A stretch of DNA of 5,551 nt from an uncultured Clostridia bacterium (lineage in GTDB: Bacteria > Bacillota > Clostridia > Christensenellales > UBA1242). The position numbers were made by a program, and so were the translations under genes. Within the stretch, counting starts at the first letter, position 1. Every line of letters starts with the position of its first letter. The DNA lies in contig CAMEUD010000076.1 of the NCBI GenBank assembly GCA_945937975.1, forward strand, positions 1 to 5,551. The letters are read 5' to 3'. Positions 5,413 through 5,551 of the stretch are shown piece by piece. The notes beneath the pieces are model-generated. The model saw nothing but the letters and a program-made list of their open reading frames with translations. It did no database searches and was not told the DNA's origin.

Positions 5413-5551
5413 ATGACAAATAACAATTCAAACGAAAAATTTATGGTAATGAACAAATCTAAACTAGACAACAGTGAAGTAAGTTTGGAATGTTCCATAA
5501 ATTTGGAAACAACAGAAACAGTCGATAAAGTGCTTTCAATAAATGTGAATG
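5413..5551 (+). CDS. N-terminal part of an unrecognised protein, possibly DUF3794/SPOCS type (cut by the window edge)
   Basis: Forty-six codons are visible: an Asn-rich, polar start (MTNNNSNEKFMVMNKSKLDN), then a beta-like stretch SEVSLECSINLETTETVDKV followed by LSINVN. There is no signal peptide. Alternating hydrophobic strands with a VDKVLSINVN turn are loosely reminiscent of DUF3794 (SPOCS) repeats of clostridial spore-coat and LysM proteins such as SipL. As I recall, genes of that type lie near veg and yabG in several Clostridia, and a veg-like gene is at the other end of this window. The match is weak and the fragment short, so the identity is a suggestion only. The open frame and strong ribosome binding site make the gene itself likely. 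Confidence 0.6.
   Translation, partial: MTNNNSNEKFMVMNKSKLDNSEVSLECSINLETTETVDKVLSINVN

Overview
The window is AT-rich, with strong A/T runs, AGGAG-type ribosome binding sites and sigma-A-like promoters. It reads as a low-GC Gram-positive bacterium, most likely an uncultured gut-type member of the Clostridia. The support is a partial Veg-like gene, a secreted protein with an InlB/Listeria-Bacteroides (Flg_new) repeat, and a fused NBD-FtsX ABC transporter. The taxonomic placement is inference from gene types and composition, not a database result.

Layout, left to right. The start of a veg-like gene runs off the left edge on the minus strand (1-106). Next, on the minus strand, is a 197-residue protein with two tandem CxxC-x11-CxxC zinc ribbons and a very long Asp/Glu-rich tail (164-757), ended by a hairpin overlapping its last codons. 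A 208-bp divergent intergenic region carries a good promoter for each direction and a cluster of small palindromes just upstream of the rightward promoter. The rightward gene is an 854-residue ABC exporter of MacB/FtsX type (966-3530), with its own promoter and terminator and so probably monocistronic. An AT-rich gap of about 150 bp leads to a 416-residue exported surface-type protein (3679-4929). Its -10 box lies only 11 bp from the ATG and no Shine-Dalgarno is seen. Facing it, and sharing a bidirectional terminator, is a 104-residue MazG-like NTP pyrophosphohydrolase (4971-5285, minus). At the right edge the first 46 codons of a further plus-strand gene are visible (5413 onward); this may be a DUF3794/SPOCS-type protein but is too short to be certain.

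Most genes appear to be separate transcription units rather than one pathway. The most unusual items are the exported protein, whose InlB-type repeat appears to be split by an insert of roughly 147 residues, and the duplicated zinc-ribbon/polyacidic protein of unknown function. I see no CRISPR array, transposase, tRNA, rRNA or recognisable defence locus.
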